From a virus, in IMG/VR virus record IMGVR_UViG_3300010160_000107, positions 1 to 38,771 of that record: DNA of 38,771 nucleotides; one strand, 5' to 3'. A program made the position numbers and the translations under genes. Shown here one piece after another: positions 21,075 through 28,194 of the stretch (the first letter of the stretch is position 1; every line of letters begins with the position of its first letter). Below the pieces are notes generated by a model. The model worked only from the letters and a program-made list of their open reading frames with translations, was not told the DNA's origin and made no database searches.

Positions 21075-21571
21075 GCGCATTAAAATACTGGGATTCTACA
21101 ACAAGTTCTTGGAAGTACTTTGCCCAAGGAGTTAAGGGTGATACAGGTCTAACTGGTCCAGCAGGTCCAACAGGTCCCACAGGTACAATCACCTCTGCAA
21201 CCGCGCCAACTAATACTAATCTTCTTTGGGTAGACACCACTACGTCCACCTCTGTGGCATTTGTTTTAAACGGCACTAACGTACTTGTTGGTGGAGCCAT
21301 CTCTGTTGTAGACAGTAGAGTAGCCGTTAAAAACCCAGACCTCCTTATCGTAGGAAATATCACTAGAAATGCTTCTGGGGTTGTCACATCTGCCGATGTT
21401 AGGTTTCCAGACGGGACCCCTGGAATTTATACCACTCTTTCTATTGATGTTTCGGGCGCGGTTAACTCCTACCAGATTACTTACGGAACTTCTATAACTT
21501 ATACACAACCGACAATTACACGTGATGCAAACGGGGCAGCAACTTACGTGCCTCAGATAGTGGTGACATAA
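21071..21571 (+). CDS. Collagen-like fibre protein
   Basis: The 166-residue protein begins with LKYWDSTTSSWKYFAQG, a start shared in form with the gene at 23595, then a collagen-type GLTGPAGPTGPTGT and an SATAPTNTNLLWVDTTT block as in the gene at 20868. The C-terminal half is beta-rich (VAVKNPDLLIVGNITRNASG). Likely a fibre subunit that trimerises via the G-x-y repeat. Starts at a GTG overlapping the previous stop. Confidence 0.7.
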   Translation: MSALKYWDSTTSSWKYFAQGVKGDTGLTGPAGPTGPTGTITSATAPTNTNLLWVDTTTSTSVAFVLNGTNVLVGGAISVVDSRVAVKNPDLLIVGNITRNASGVVTSADVRFPDGTPGIYTTLSIDVSGAVNSYQITYGTSITYTQPTITRDANGAATYVPQIVVT

Positions 21572-23595
21572 TGGGAATTCTTGACGTACCTAGTTATTCA
21601 AAAGCACAGTCAGACGCTAAATACGCTCAGTTAAATAAGGTACTTCCTGGACGGTATACACTTCCTCCAAGAACATCGGCAGATGGTCTAAAAGGGTTGA
21701 CCCCAATGACTAACCCGCCTACTCTTACTAAGACTACGGCGGCTACCATAACTAACTCAGTCTTGGTTTACCCAGGAACTTCAACGGGAACTGGTAGTGG
21801 GTTTAACCGAGCATTTGATGCAAGTAAATCCCCTTATTTTTTGTATCACGGAAACGTAATGAAAGCTGCTGGTACTACTATTCCAGACTATGCTGCTGTG
21901 CAAGGCTCTCTTAATAACGGTTATCCATTTGATGGCGGTAGTTATTCTGTAGAGTTTGACTACGACGGCTCTCAGTTTGAAATAACGTGGAAAGACATAG
22001 CGTCTAGTAGCAAGGGAATGATTTTTATAGATGGTCAGCCTGTAAACTCTAGCTATGTACTGTTTGGTGCAACGGGTAGCGGTAGCACTTATAGAACTCT
22101 TGTTAAATTTGTTGACCCAACGTTTACACCACTTGTGGTAACTGCCGCCTCAAGTAATAACACAACTACAACTACCTACACAGTTACTAACCCAAACAGT
22201 ACATTAGCGGTTGGAGATGTAGTTAGTATTACTGGGTTATCTACCAGTTCTCTTAATCTTTCTGGAGTTACTGTATCAAGTGTAACGGGCACTACGACGT
22301 TTACTGTAAAAACTTTAACCGCAGTTGCTACCGCATCTGCTACTGCTCAAACTGCATCGGTTGCTAAAGAAGTTCGTACTACTCGCAGGGTGACTGTAGC
22401 TATGTCTAGCCCTGTTCCTTTTTACGGTATCTATAGACAACCTACCGCTAGTATCTATAAGCCCCCTTCAAAAATAACAAGTATTTTATGGCAAGGAGAT
22501 TCCTTCACTGAGAGCACTGGCTCTAACACGCAAGTATTTGATGGGTACCCGACTATTGCATCTAAATTATTAGGTATTGACGAGGTAATTAACGTTGCTC
22601 AGGGTGGAACAGGGTTTGTTGTAATTAGCGATACCCAAAATACTTGTGCAAGTTTAAGCGGTAATATTACTGCCACAGCGACTACTGCAACAGTATCTGA
22701 CATAACGAATTTTGGCACTCCTACATATCCCTTTAATGCGTTCATTGGTGCCGAGTATGTAACAGTCAGCACCGCTGCTGGAAACGTTCTTACCCTTATT
22801 CGCGGAATAAACTACGGAACTTTACCAACAGTTGCTGAGGCTCACTACTCTGGTGATGCTGTAGTACGCGGTTCTAGACCAATATTTAGAGCGCGTAATT
22901 TTACTGACCTAAGTAAGCTTACTAAAGCTCCCGATATTATTGCGGTTGCTGGTGGACACAATGACCTTAACTATGATGCTACTAGGCTTGCTACTGAAAT
23001 CCTTACGTACTTCCGCTCACTGCGTACTTTGTTCCCTAACGCAGTTATTATTGGGCTTTCTGCGCTACCTACATTTGGCGTAGAATTTCTTAATGTTAAC
23101 TGGTTTAAAGCAACTGATGCTATTAAAACTGCTATGGCGGATAGCCAAGTAAACGGTATATTTATCAACTTGTTGGAACTTCCACTTAGGTACACTCCAG
23201 CAGCAACAACCCTATCAAGTGCGTATACTTATTCAACCTCTAATCCTAATATTGTTACTACTAACTATATATCAGTTGGAGCAACAGTTGAACTAGGTAG
23301 CCTTTACGGAACTTGGGGAGGACGTAGAGTTGTTACTGCTATTAGTGGTTCAGGTCCGTACACATTAACACTAAATAAGTACCCAGATATTTCGCTTACA
23401 TCTAGTACCGCTGTTACTGAAGTTGGTCCATGTATATTTACAGGTACTGGCTACCAAACAGCAATAAATAATACTGGTAATACTGACTTTATGATTATTA
23501 GCGACCAAGCACACCCAAGCCCAGAAGGGCACAGACTACTTGCTGAAGAGTTTGTTAATCAATTAATTAACACACAGATTACCACGAGGCTATAA
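21571..23595 (+). CDS. Tail fibre with SGNH hydrolase domain interrupted by beta modules
   Basis: The 674-residue protein has a fibre N-terminus and a SGNH/GDSL hydrolase domain. Ser311 is in LWQGDSFTES (block I), Asn464 in GGHNDLN (block III), and Asp645/His648 in DQAHPSPEGH (block V). Such domains cleave esters, usually O-acetyl groups on surface glycans. Three beta segments are inserted: about 188-263 (AVGDVVSITGL type), about 355-440 (GAEYVTVSTAAGN...LIRGINYGT), and about 540-620. The last two fall between catalytic blocks. Likely a receptor-modifying tail component. Starts and ends in TAATG overlaps. Confidence 0.85.
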   Translation: MGILDVPSYSKAQSDAKYAQLNKVLPGRYTLPPRTSADGLKGLTPMTNPPTLTKTTAATITNSVLVYPGTSTGTGSGFNRAFDASKSPYFLYHGNVMKAAGTTIPDYAAVQGSLNNGYPFDGGSYSVEFDYDGSQFEITWKDIASSSKGMIFIDGQPVNSSYVLFGATGSGSTYRTLVKFVDPTFTPLVVTAASSNNTTTTTYTVTNPNSTLAVGDVVSITGLSTSSLNLSGVTVSSVTGTTTFTVKTLTAVATASATAQTASVAKEVRTTRRVTVAMSSPVPFYGIYRQPTASIYKPPSKITSILWQGDSFTESTGSNTQVFDGYPTIASKLLGIDEVINVAQGGTGFVVISDTQNTCASLSGNITATATTATVSDITNFGTPTYPFNAFIGAEYVTVSTAAGNVLTLIRGINYGTLPTVAEAHYSGDAVVRGSRPIFRARNFTDLSKLTKAPDIIAVAGGHNDLNYDATRLATEILTYFRSLRTLFPNAVIIGLSALPTFGVEFLNVNWFKATDAIKTAMADSQVNGIFINLLELPLRYTPAATTLSSAYTYSTSNPNIVTTNYISVGATVELGSLYGTWGGRRVVTAISGSGPYTLTLNKYPDISLTSSTAVTEVGPCIFTGTGYQTAINNTGNTDFMIISDQAHPSPEGHRLLAEEFVNQLINTQITTRL

Positions 23596-24320
23596 TGAGT
23601 ACTCTTAAATATTACGATGGAGCGAACTGGGTCCCTTTAGTTGTAGGCTCTCAAGGTCCTCCAGGACAAGTTAGTGGCGCTAATGCTCCGTTGTACTATG
23701 ACTCTGGTACAGGTAAGATTAGCGTTGCCCAAAACGAACTAGGTATTTCTGTTAACCAAGTTGGTGGAGCAGTTAGCACTAGTGGTAACAATACTCTTGC
23801 GGGTACTAATATATTTAATGGAGTTACTACCTTTAGTACTACTGCTAACTTTGTTAGGGTAGTTGCTACTAACATGTCTCTTACCGCTAATGCTACAGTC
23901 TCTACAGATGTAACTAATAAATCCTATGTAGATTCTGCAGTAAGCGCTGCAGCACAGGGTATTGCTTCTGTAACAAATACTGACGGAACAGTTACAGTTG
24001 ATAATACTGACCCCAAAAATCCTATTGTATCTTTGCCTTCTGTAGTGACAGCTAGCGCATATACAAAAGTAACAGTAGATGCTAAGGGCAGAGTTACCAC
24101 GGGGACTATACTAGCCACCACTGATATTCCTAGCCTTGATGCTGGAAAAATAACTACTGGAACTATCGGAATTGCTAATGGTGGTACTGGAGCAACCACA
24201 ACAGCCCTTGCTTTAACAGCTCTTGGGGCTGCGCCTGCTGCTAGCCCCACTTTTACAGAAACCGCAACTTTTACAGGTGTTACACTTGTAGGGTTAATTA
24301 TTGACGGAGGACAAGCCTAA
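23595..24320 (+). CDS. Tail fibre protein
   Basis: The 241-residue protein opens LKYYDGANWVPLVVGSQGPP, the same start as the gene at 21071, with a very short collagen-type turn. The rest is beta-rich fibre sequence: VSTDVTNKSYVDSAVSAAAQ (a typical fibre repeat), YTKVTVDAKGRVTTGTILAT and a C-terminal IANGGTGATTTALALTALGA block common in fibre shafts. No enzyme motif. Start and stop use TAATG. Confidence 0.8.
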   Translation: MSTLKYYDGANWVPLVVGSQGPPGQVSGANAPLYYDSGTGKISVAQNELGISVNQVGGAVSTSGNNTLAGTNIFNGVTTFSTTANFVRVVATNMSLTANATVSTDVTNKSYVDSAVSAAAQGIASVTNTDGTVTVDNTDPKNPIVSLPSVVTASAYTKVTVDAKGRVTTGTILATTDIPSLDAGKITTGTIGIANGGTGATTTALALTALGAAPAASPTFTETATFTGVTLVGLIIDGGQA

Positions 24321-25474
24321 TGGCGCGTATTACACAAATTCAAGTTCGCAGGGACACTGCGGCTAACTGGACTTCTCAGAACCCTACACTCGCTGAGGGT
24401 GAAATTGGCTTTGAGACTGATACGGGTAAGTTTAAAATTGGAACTAAAGTTGCTACCATCTTACAGACCTGGACACAATTACTCTACGCTACTGATGCTT
24501 CCGATATTACTGGGGCTACGCTATCTACAAGTGTTACTACAGCAACTGGTATTACATCTGTTGGTACTTTAGGAACTTTGTCTGTAACTAATACTACAAC
24601 TTCTGGCAGTTTCAGTGGTTCTGGCGCGGCTATTACTGCACTAAACGCTGGAAACATTAGTTCTGGTGTTGTGGCTACTGCGGTAGGCGGTACAGGAGCA
24701 ACTACAGCAGCACTCGCTCGTACAGCCCTTGGAGTTGCTGCCTCTGGCGCTAATGCTGATATTACATCTATTACTGGGTTAACTACTATGCTTTCCCCTG
24801 CTCAAGGTGGAACAGGTGTTAATAACACTGCCGCTAATACAATTACTGTTAGTGGTGGTCCAGCAACTCTACAGGGTCAAACAAGCGGAGCCACCACTTA
24901 TGTACCTGTGCTGTATTACTCAAACGCTGCTGATATTGTTACTTATTCAAATGCAACCCCGTCTACTACTGACCAATTAATGTTTGGTAAATCAGTTACA
25001 TTGGCAGCAGATACGGCGTATGAGTTTGAAGCAGAGTGGTATTACGCAGTAACACAAGGCTCCACTAATGGTAGTTACTCCTTTACGGTTGGTTACACTG
25101 GAACTTTATCAACTAACGGAACTGGTAATACTGGTCTTGCTTACCGTGGAGGTATGTATCACGGGTCCCAAAGCGTCTCAACTAGTGTATTAAACTCAGC
25201 CTCAACATTCTTTACTTACGCAACTACTGCTACTAGCATTAGTGCATGGGGTGGTACTGTTACGGCTTCCACTACTTACTCTTTTGATAGAGTAACGGTT
25301 AAAGGTATTATTCGTACTCAAACTTCAGGTAACTTTTCTTTAAAACTTCGTACTTCTGGTCTTGGTGTTACAGCATTCCAGACCAATGCTAACTCGTGGT
25401 TGCGTTTAACGCCCCTTGGTGCAGCGGGCTCTAGCAGCACTGCAGTCCCAGTTGTGATTGGTACGTGGGTCTAA
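24320..25474 (+). CDS. Tail fibre protein with tropism-type N-terminal domain
   Basis: The 384-residue protein starts with ITQIQVRRDTAANWTSQNPT followed by LAEGEIGFETDTGKFKIG, the small N-terminal domain seen in many fibre and tropism proteins. A shaft with VGGTGATTAALARTALGVAA and a jelly-roll-like C-terminal domain (YEFEAEWYYAVTQGSTNGSY, SLKLRTSGLGVTAFQTNANS) follow. The C-terminal domain is the likely receptor-binding part. Preceded by GGAGG and coupled by TAATG. Confidence 0.85.
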   Translation: MARITQIQVRRDTAANWTSQNPTLAEGEIGFETDTGKFKIGTKVATILQTWTQLLYATDASDITGATLSTSVTTATGITSVGTLGTLSVTNTTTSGSFSGSGAAITALNAGNISSGVVATAVGGTGATTAALARTALGVAASGANADITSITGLTTMLSPAQGGTGVNNTAANTITVSGGPATLQGQTSGATTYVPVLYYSNAADIVTYSNATPSTTDQLMFGKSVTLAADTAYEFEAEWYYAVTQGSTNGSYSFTVGYTGTLSTNGTGNTGLAYRGGMYHGSQSVSTSVLNSASTFFTYATTATSISAWGGTVTASTTYSFDRVTVKGIIRTQTSGNFSLKLRTSGLGVTAFQTNANSWLRLTPLGAAGSSSTAVPVVIGTWV

Positions 25475-25572
25475 TGGCTTGTAGAACAGGTTGTCCAACT
25501 CAGGACTGTGAAGACTACTCGGCTTGTTGTCGTGGAATTATGATTGATAAAACGAGTTTGCAGGTTCGCTAA
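25474..25572 (+). CDS. 32-residue Cys-rich peptide
   Basis: A frame coupled at both ends by TAATG codes for 32 residues with five cysteines (CRTGCPTQDCEDYSACCRG). The CRTGC-P-T-Q-D opening is one I recognise from tiny proteins in actinophage tail regions. It may bind metal or form disulfides. Function unknown, but its neat coupling and Cys pattern support it as a gene. Confidence 0.6.
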   Translation: MACRTGCPTQDCEDYSACCRGIMIDKTSLQVR

Positions 25573-26309
25573 TGAGTAGACCATACACCCCTAGTGGTCG
25601 CTTTGATACTAATTTTGAAACCGAAGATATCCATGATGGTATTACCAAAGACTTAACTAACCCAGTAGGTACCAGTATTCAGTGGTTTGTATGGAATGGG
25701 ACAGCCACTAATGTTGACCCAATTTATGATGTAGGTTCTAACTACATAACTAGCACTACTGGGGCTAATAGGAATACTACTATGTCTGCGGCTGTGGGAA
25801 CTACTGTGGTTACTGTGGTTTCTACTACTGGTCTAGTTGTGGGTATGGCGGTCAACGGTACAGGCATACTTAGCGGTACGTTAATTAAATCTATTTCTGG
25901 TCTAAATGTCAGGCTTACTGCCAAAACTAGTAAAACTATTACAGCGGGTACAGCAGTGAACTTTACTAATAATGGTAGGAAATGGAAAATTCCAGTCATT
26001 GTACCTGTTATTAAAGCCTTGATTAAGCATGGTACGGTAGAGCATAGCCATGAAGGTTTCTATAACGCAGACTCTGTTCACTTTACTATTGACAAAGCGG
26101 AATTAAATAAAAGCGTACCTGATTTTCTTAACAACCCTGACCCCATAAACCGTGATAGAATTGTATGGCAAGGGCAGGTCTACCGACCACTCTTGTCTCA
26201 GTTTAAAGGCATTGTTGCGGAAAACTTCACACTAGTGTCTTTGGATTGTAGACAGATTATGCCTGAAGAACTAGTAAATGACCCTCAATTTCAAGCGTAC
26301 GCAAACTAA
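25572..26309 (+). CDS. Neck-like structural protein with an inserted beta module
   Basis: The 245-residue protein has an aromatic N-terminal domain (SIQWFVWNGTATNVDPIYD) interrupted at about residues 65-135 by a GM-x-V module (GLVVGMAVNGTGILSGTLIK). The core resumes with KWKIPVIVPVIKALIKHGT and HFTIDKAELNKSVPDFLNNP, then IVWQGQVYRPLLSQFKGIVA. The resumed part resembles small head-completion proteins, but the family is not certain. Its position before small head-type genes supports a connector role. Confidence 0.6.
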   Translation: MSRPYTPSGRFDTNFETEDIHDGITKDLTNPVGTSIQWFVWNGTATNVDPIYDVGSNYITSTTGANRNTTMSAAVGTTVVTVVSTTGLVVGMAVNGTGILSGTLIKSISGLNVRLTAKTSKTITAGTAVNFTNNGRKWKIPVIVPVIKALIKHGTVEHSHEGFYNADSVHFTIDKAELNKSVPDFLNNPDPINRDRIVWQGQVYRPLLSQFKGIVAENFTLVSLDCRQIMPEELVNDPQFQAYAN

Positions 26310-26318
26310 GGAGACACT

Positions 26319-26531
26319 ATGTGTAAAACATGCGGTAAAGCAAAATGCAGTTGTAAAACTGCCGACAAGAAGCAGGATGCAAAAACCACTAAAGGTATGA
26401 CTCCTGCACAGAAGGCTAAGTTCGCCAAAGAAGATAAGAAGATGGACAAGAAACCTATGTCTCGTGCAGAGGACGCTAAAAAAGATGCCGCTCTTGCTAA
26501 GAAAGTTGCCCCTAAAAAAGGTAAGAAGTAA
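26319..26531 (+). CDS. Small Cys- and Lys-rich protein
   Basis: The 70-residue protein opens MCKTCGKAKCSC and continues as a Lys/Ala/Asp-rich, probably disordered chain ending KKVAPKKGKK. The C-x2-C-x4-C-x-C set could bind metal. It resembles the gene at 8246 in its MC-x-TCG opening. Ribosome site AAGGAGA; TAATG to the next gene. Function unknown. Confidence 0.7.
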   Translation: MCKTCGKAKCSCKTADKKQDAKTTKGMTPAQKAKFAKEDKKMDKKPMSRAEDAKKDAALAKKVAPKKGKK

Positions 26532-26743
26532 TGGCTAAGGAAGACTACATTGTTCGTGCGCCTAAAGCAACGGTAAAGGCTAAACCTGCCAAGGTAGAAA
26601 AAGTTTTAAACGAGTACGGTAAGGGTGAACTTCACTCAGGTAAGCCAGGTCCTGGAAAAGGTCCCGTAGTTAAGTCAAAGAAACAAGCCACGGCTATCGC
26701 TCTTTCTGAGGGTCGCAAGGCTACTAAGAAAGGTAATAAATAA
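26531..26743 (+). CDS. Small DUF6496-like protein
   Basis: The 70-residue protein has the block KVLNEYGKGELHSGKPGPGK and then VVKSKKQATAIALSEGRKA, matching the small family I know as DUF6496: a short helix, G-x-L-x-SG, and K-x-x-QA-x-AIALSE. Found widely in phages and bacteria, no known activity. The Lys-rich character matches the neighbouring small protein. TAATG on both sides. Confidence 0.75.
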   Translation: MAKEDYIVRAPKATVKAKPAKVEKVLNEYGKGELHSGKPGPGKGPVVKSKKQATAIALSEGRKATKKGNK

Positions 26744-27033
26744 TGGCATATAACCATGTTAATCTTACTGTGCAGACTACTCCTACAGCACTTGTAACTA
26801 TCCCAGCAGGTAACCCTAATACTTTTGTAACTATTCAAAATAACCATAGCGGGGCTTTGTTTATCGGTGACGCTACTGTAACTGCAACAACTGCAGGCGC
26901 AACATCAGGGGTTAGTGTTGCGGCGGCAGGCTCAATTTCATTGTGGCTGCAGTCAAACTCTACTGTTTACGGGGTTACGGCTACTACGACTGTTGCTGGT
27001 GTAGTTAAAGCTATCTACTCAACAGTAGTATAA
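26743..27033 (+). CDS. Small beta-rich structural protein
   Basis: The 96-residue protein is nearly all beta (HVNLTVQTTPTALVTIPAGN, TFVTIQNNHSGALFIGDATV), ending in SISLWLQSNSTVYGVTATTT. The layout looks like a small jelly-roll-type decoration or connector protein; such proteins often occur with this VTIQN-N-x-x-x-x-L-FIGD pattern. A terminator follows. Structural role inferred from the fold and neighbours. Confidence 0.7.
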   Translation: MAYNHVNLTVQTTPTALVTIPAGNPNTFVTIQNNHSGALFIGDATVTATTAGATSGVSVAAAGSISLWLQSNSTVYGVTATTTVAGVVKAIYSTVV

Positions 27034-27049
27034 AAACTAATATTGATTT

Positions 27050-27071
27050 AGCGGGCGAAAGCCCGCTTTTT
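27050..27071 (+). terminator. Terminator after 27033
   Basis: GCGGGC (27051-27056) pairs with GCCCGC (27061-27066) around a GAAA tetraloop, followed by TTTTT (27067-27071). An A-T pair extends the stem. Confidence 0.93.
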
Positions 27072-27087
27072 CATTTATCCTTGTAGT

Positions 27088-27104
27088 AGTTCCATGCGGG
27101 AACT
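27088..27104. promoter_or_regulatory. AGTTCC-ATGCG-GGAACT dyad
   Basis: Perfect six-base arms around a five-base loop lie 17 bases after the terminator and before the ribosome site of the small membrane peptide. It could be an operator for the unit from 27156 on. No clear promoter is visible in this 84-base leader. Confidence 0.3.
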
Positions 27105-27155
27105 GAATCAATACCCTTGCCGAATACCTTGCGAATCTCCACCAAAGGAGCCTGA

Positions 27156-27236
27156 ATGTTTACTAAACACAGCGCTTTACGTACTCTGGCTATTGGGTTT
27201 TTGGTAGGTTCGCTTCTAGGTATTCGGGGGCGGTAA
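27156..27236 (+). CDS. 26-residue single-helix membrane peptide
   Basis: MFTKHSALRTLAIGFLVGSL ends LGIRGR: one hydrophobic helix (about residues 10-22) with a G-x-x-x-G packing pattern and basic ends, positive on both sides. The ribosome site AAAGGAG (27144-27150) is the best in the region, five bases before the ATG, and the stop overlaps the next start (TAATG). It may be a small membrane effector or a translation-leading peptide for the neck gene. No family is recognised. Confidence 0.6.
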   Translation: MFTKHSALRTLAIGFLVGSLLGIRGR

Positions 27237-27553
27237 TGGCTGGTTCAACTAAAGATTTAATAATCCAAGCCCTCAAAAAGACTGAGCCAAAACTGGCTGC
27301 TTTATGGGAGTCCTCAGCGGCTAACTTTGGTTGGGATAAACAATCTGCTGATATGGTTAATGTTAAGTCTGATGAACAGGGCGTAAAATTAGCCTATGAC
27401 CCTGATATGGCTCAGAAAATATTTGACATTGAGTACGGGTACAAAAAAGACTCCCCTAAACCCGCTATGAGAGAGTTCTCCTCAGCCAGCAAAGCGCATT
27501 TAGACCAAGCAATTAATGAAGCACTTGGTCAACAATTAAAGGGTACGCTATGA
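27236..27553 (+). CDS. Hypothetical neck or tail-completion protein
   Basis: The 105-residue protein opens with a helix (STKDLIIQALKKTEPKLAAL), then a short beta segment and a helix at the end (SKAHLDQAINEALGQQLKGT). Its position directly before the tail-completion-like protein and sheath fits the HK97-gp10/neck slot, but sequence match is weak. It ends in an ATGA overlap with the next gene. Confidence 0.55.
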   Translation: MAGSTKDLIIQALKKTEPKLAALWESSAANFGWDKQSADMVNVKSDEQGVKLAYDPDMAQKIFDIEYGYKKDSPKPAMREFSSASKAHLDQAINEALGQQLKGTL

Positions 27554-28176
27554 CATTTATCCTTGCTGAAGACGCAGCCCTTAAAGAATACTTGGCGGGG
27601 GTTGTTGTATCCGACGAGCGGTCTGCTAGCCGTCCTGTAAAAGTCTGGTTTGGTTACCCTGACGTAGAAATCCGCACCCAAGATTTTCCCTTTGTTACTA
27701 TTGATTTATTAAACATCCGTCAGGCTACTAATCGCCAGTCTTCTGGGTATCTATATGACGGTAACTTTATGGGTACTCAGGCTATTCAAACCAATAAATG
27801 GTACAACTATGAAATTCCCGTAGCCTACGATTTAATCTATCAAGTTACCTCGTATTCCAGACATCCCCGCCATGACCGCGCTATACTGTATCAGTTACAT
27901 GAAAAGTTTCCTGGGAAACGCGGGCATTTACCTGTCCCAAATGACCTAGGGACCAGCACGGGATACCGCCATATGTTCTTAGAAAGTATGGCAAAAAATG
28001 ATAGAGCCGAAGGTGAAAACGGTAACAAACGCATTCTTCGCAACATCTTTACAGTAAGTGTAGCAAGTGAATTAACGCCGTCAGTGATACCTAATCTAAT
28101 CCCTACGGCTACCTCAGTTGTTATTAATCAAACCCCATTGTCTGCGTCATTTCCTAGTGACAAGACTGTTGTATAA
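27550..28176 (+). CDS. Tail-completion/terminator-like neck protein
   Basis: The 208-residue protein has VKVWFGYPDVEIRTQDFPFV, then VAYDLIYQVTSYSRHPRHDR followed by AILYQLHEKFPGKRGHLPVP. The pattern of a beta strand, I-P-V-x-Y-D-L-x-Y-x-V-x-x-Y-S-R, and paired H-D-R helix is typical of tail-terminator-like neck proteins just before the sheath gene in contractile phages. It would cap the tube and sheath and join the tail to the head. Overlaps the previous gene by four bases. Confidence 0.7.
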   Translation: MTFILAEDAALKEYLAGVVVSDERSASRPVKVWFGYPDVEIRTQDFPFVTIDLLNIRQATNRQSSGYLYDGNFMGTQAIQTNKWYNYEIPVAYDLIYQVTSYSRHPRHDRAILYQLHEKFPGKRGHLPVPNDLGTSTGYRHMFLESMAKNDRAEGENGNKRILRNIFTVSVASELTPSVIPNLIPTATSVVINQTPLSASFPSDKTVV

Positions 28177-28194
28177 CCCTATTAAGGAGAAATA

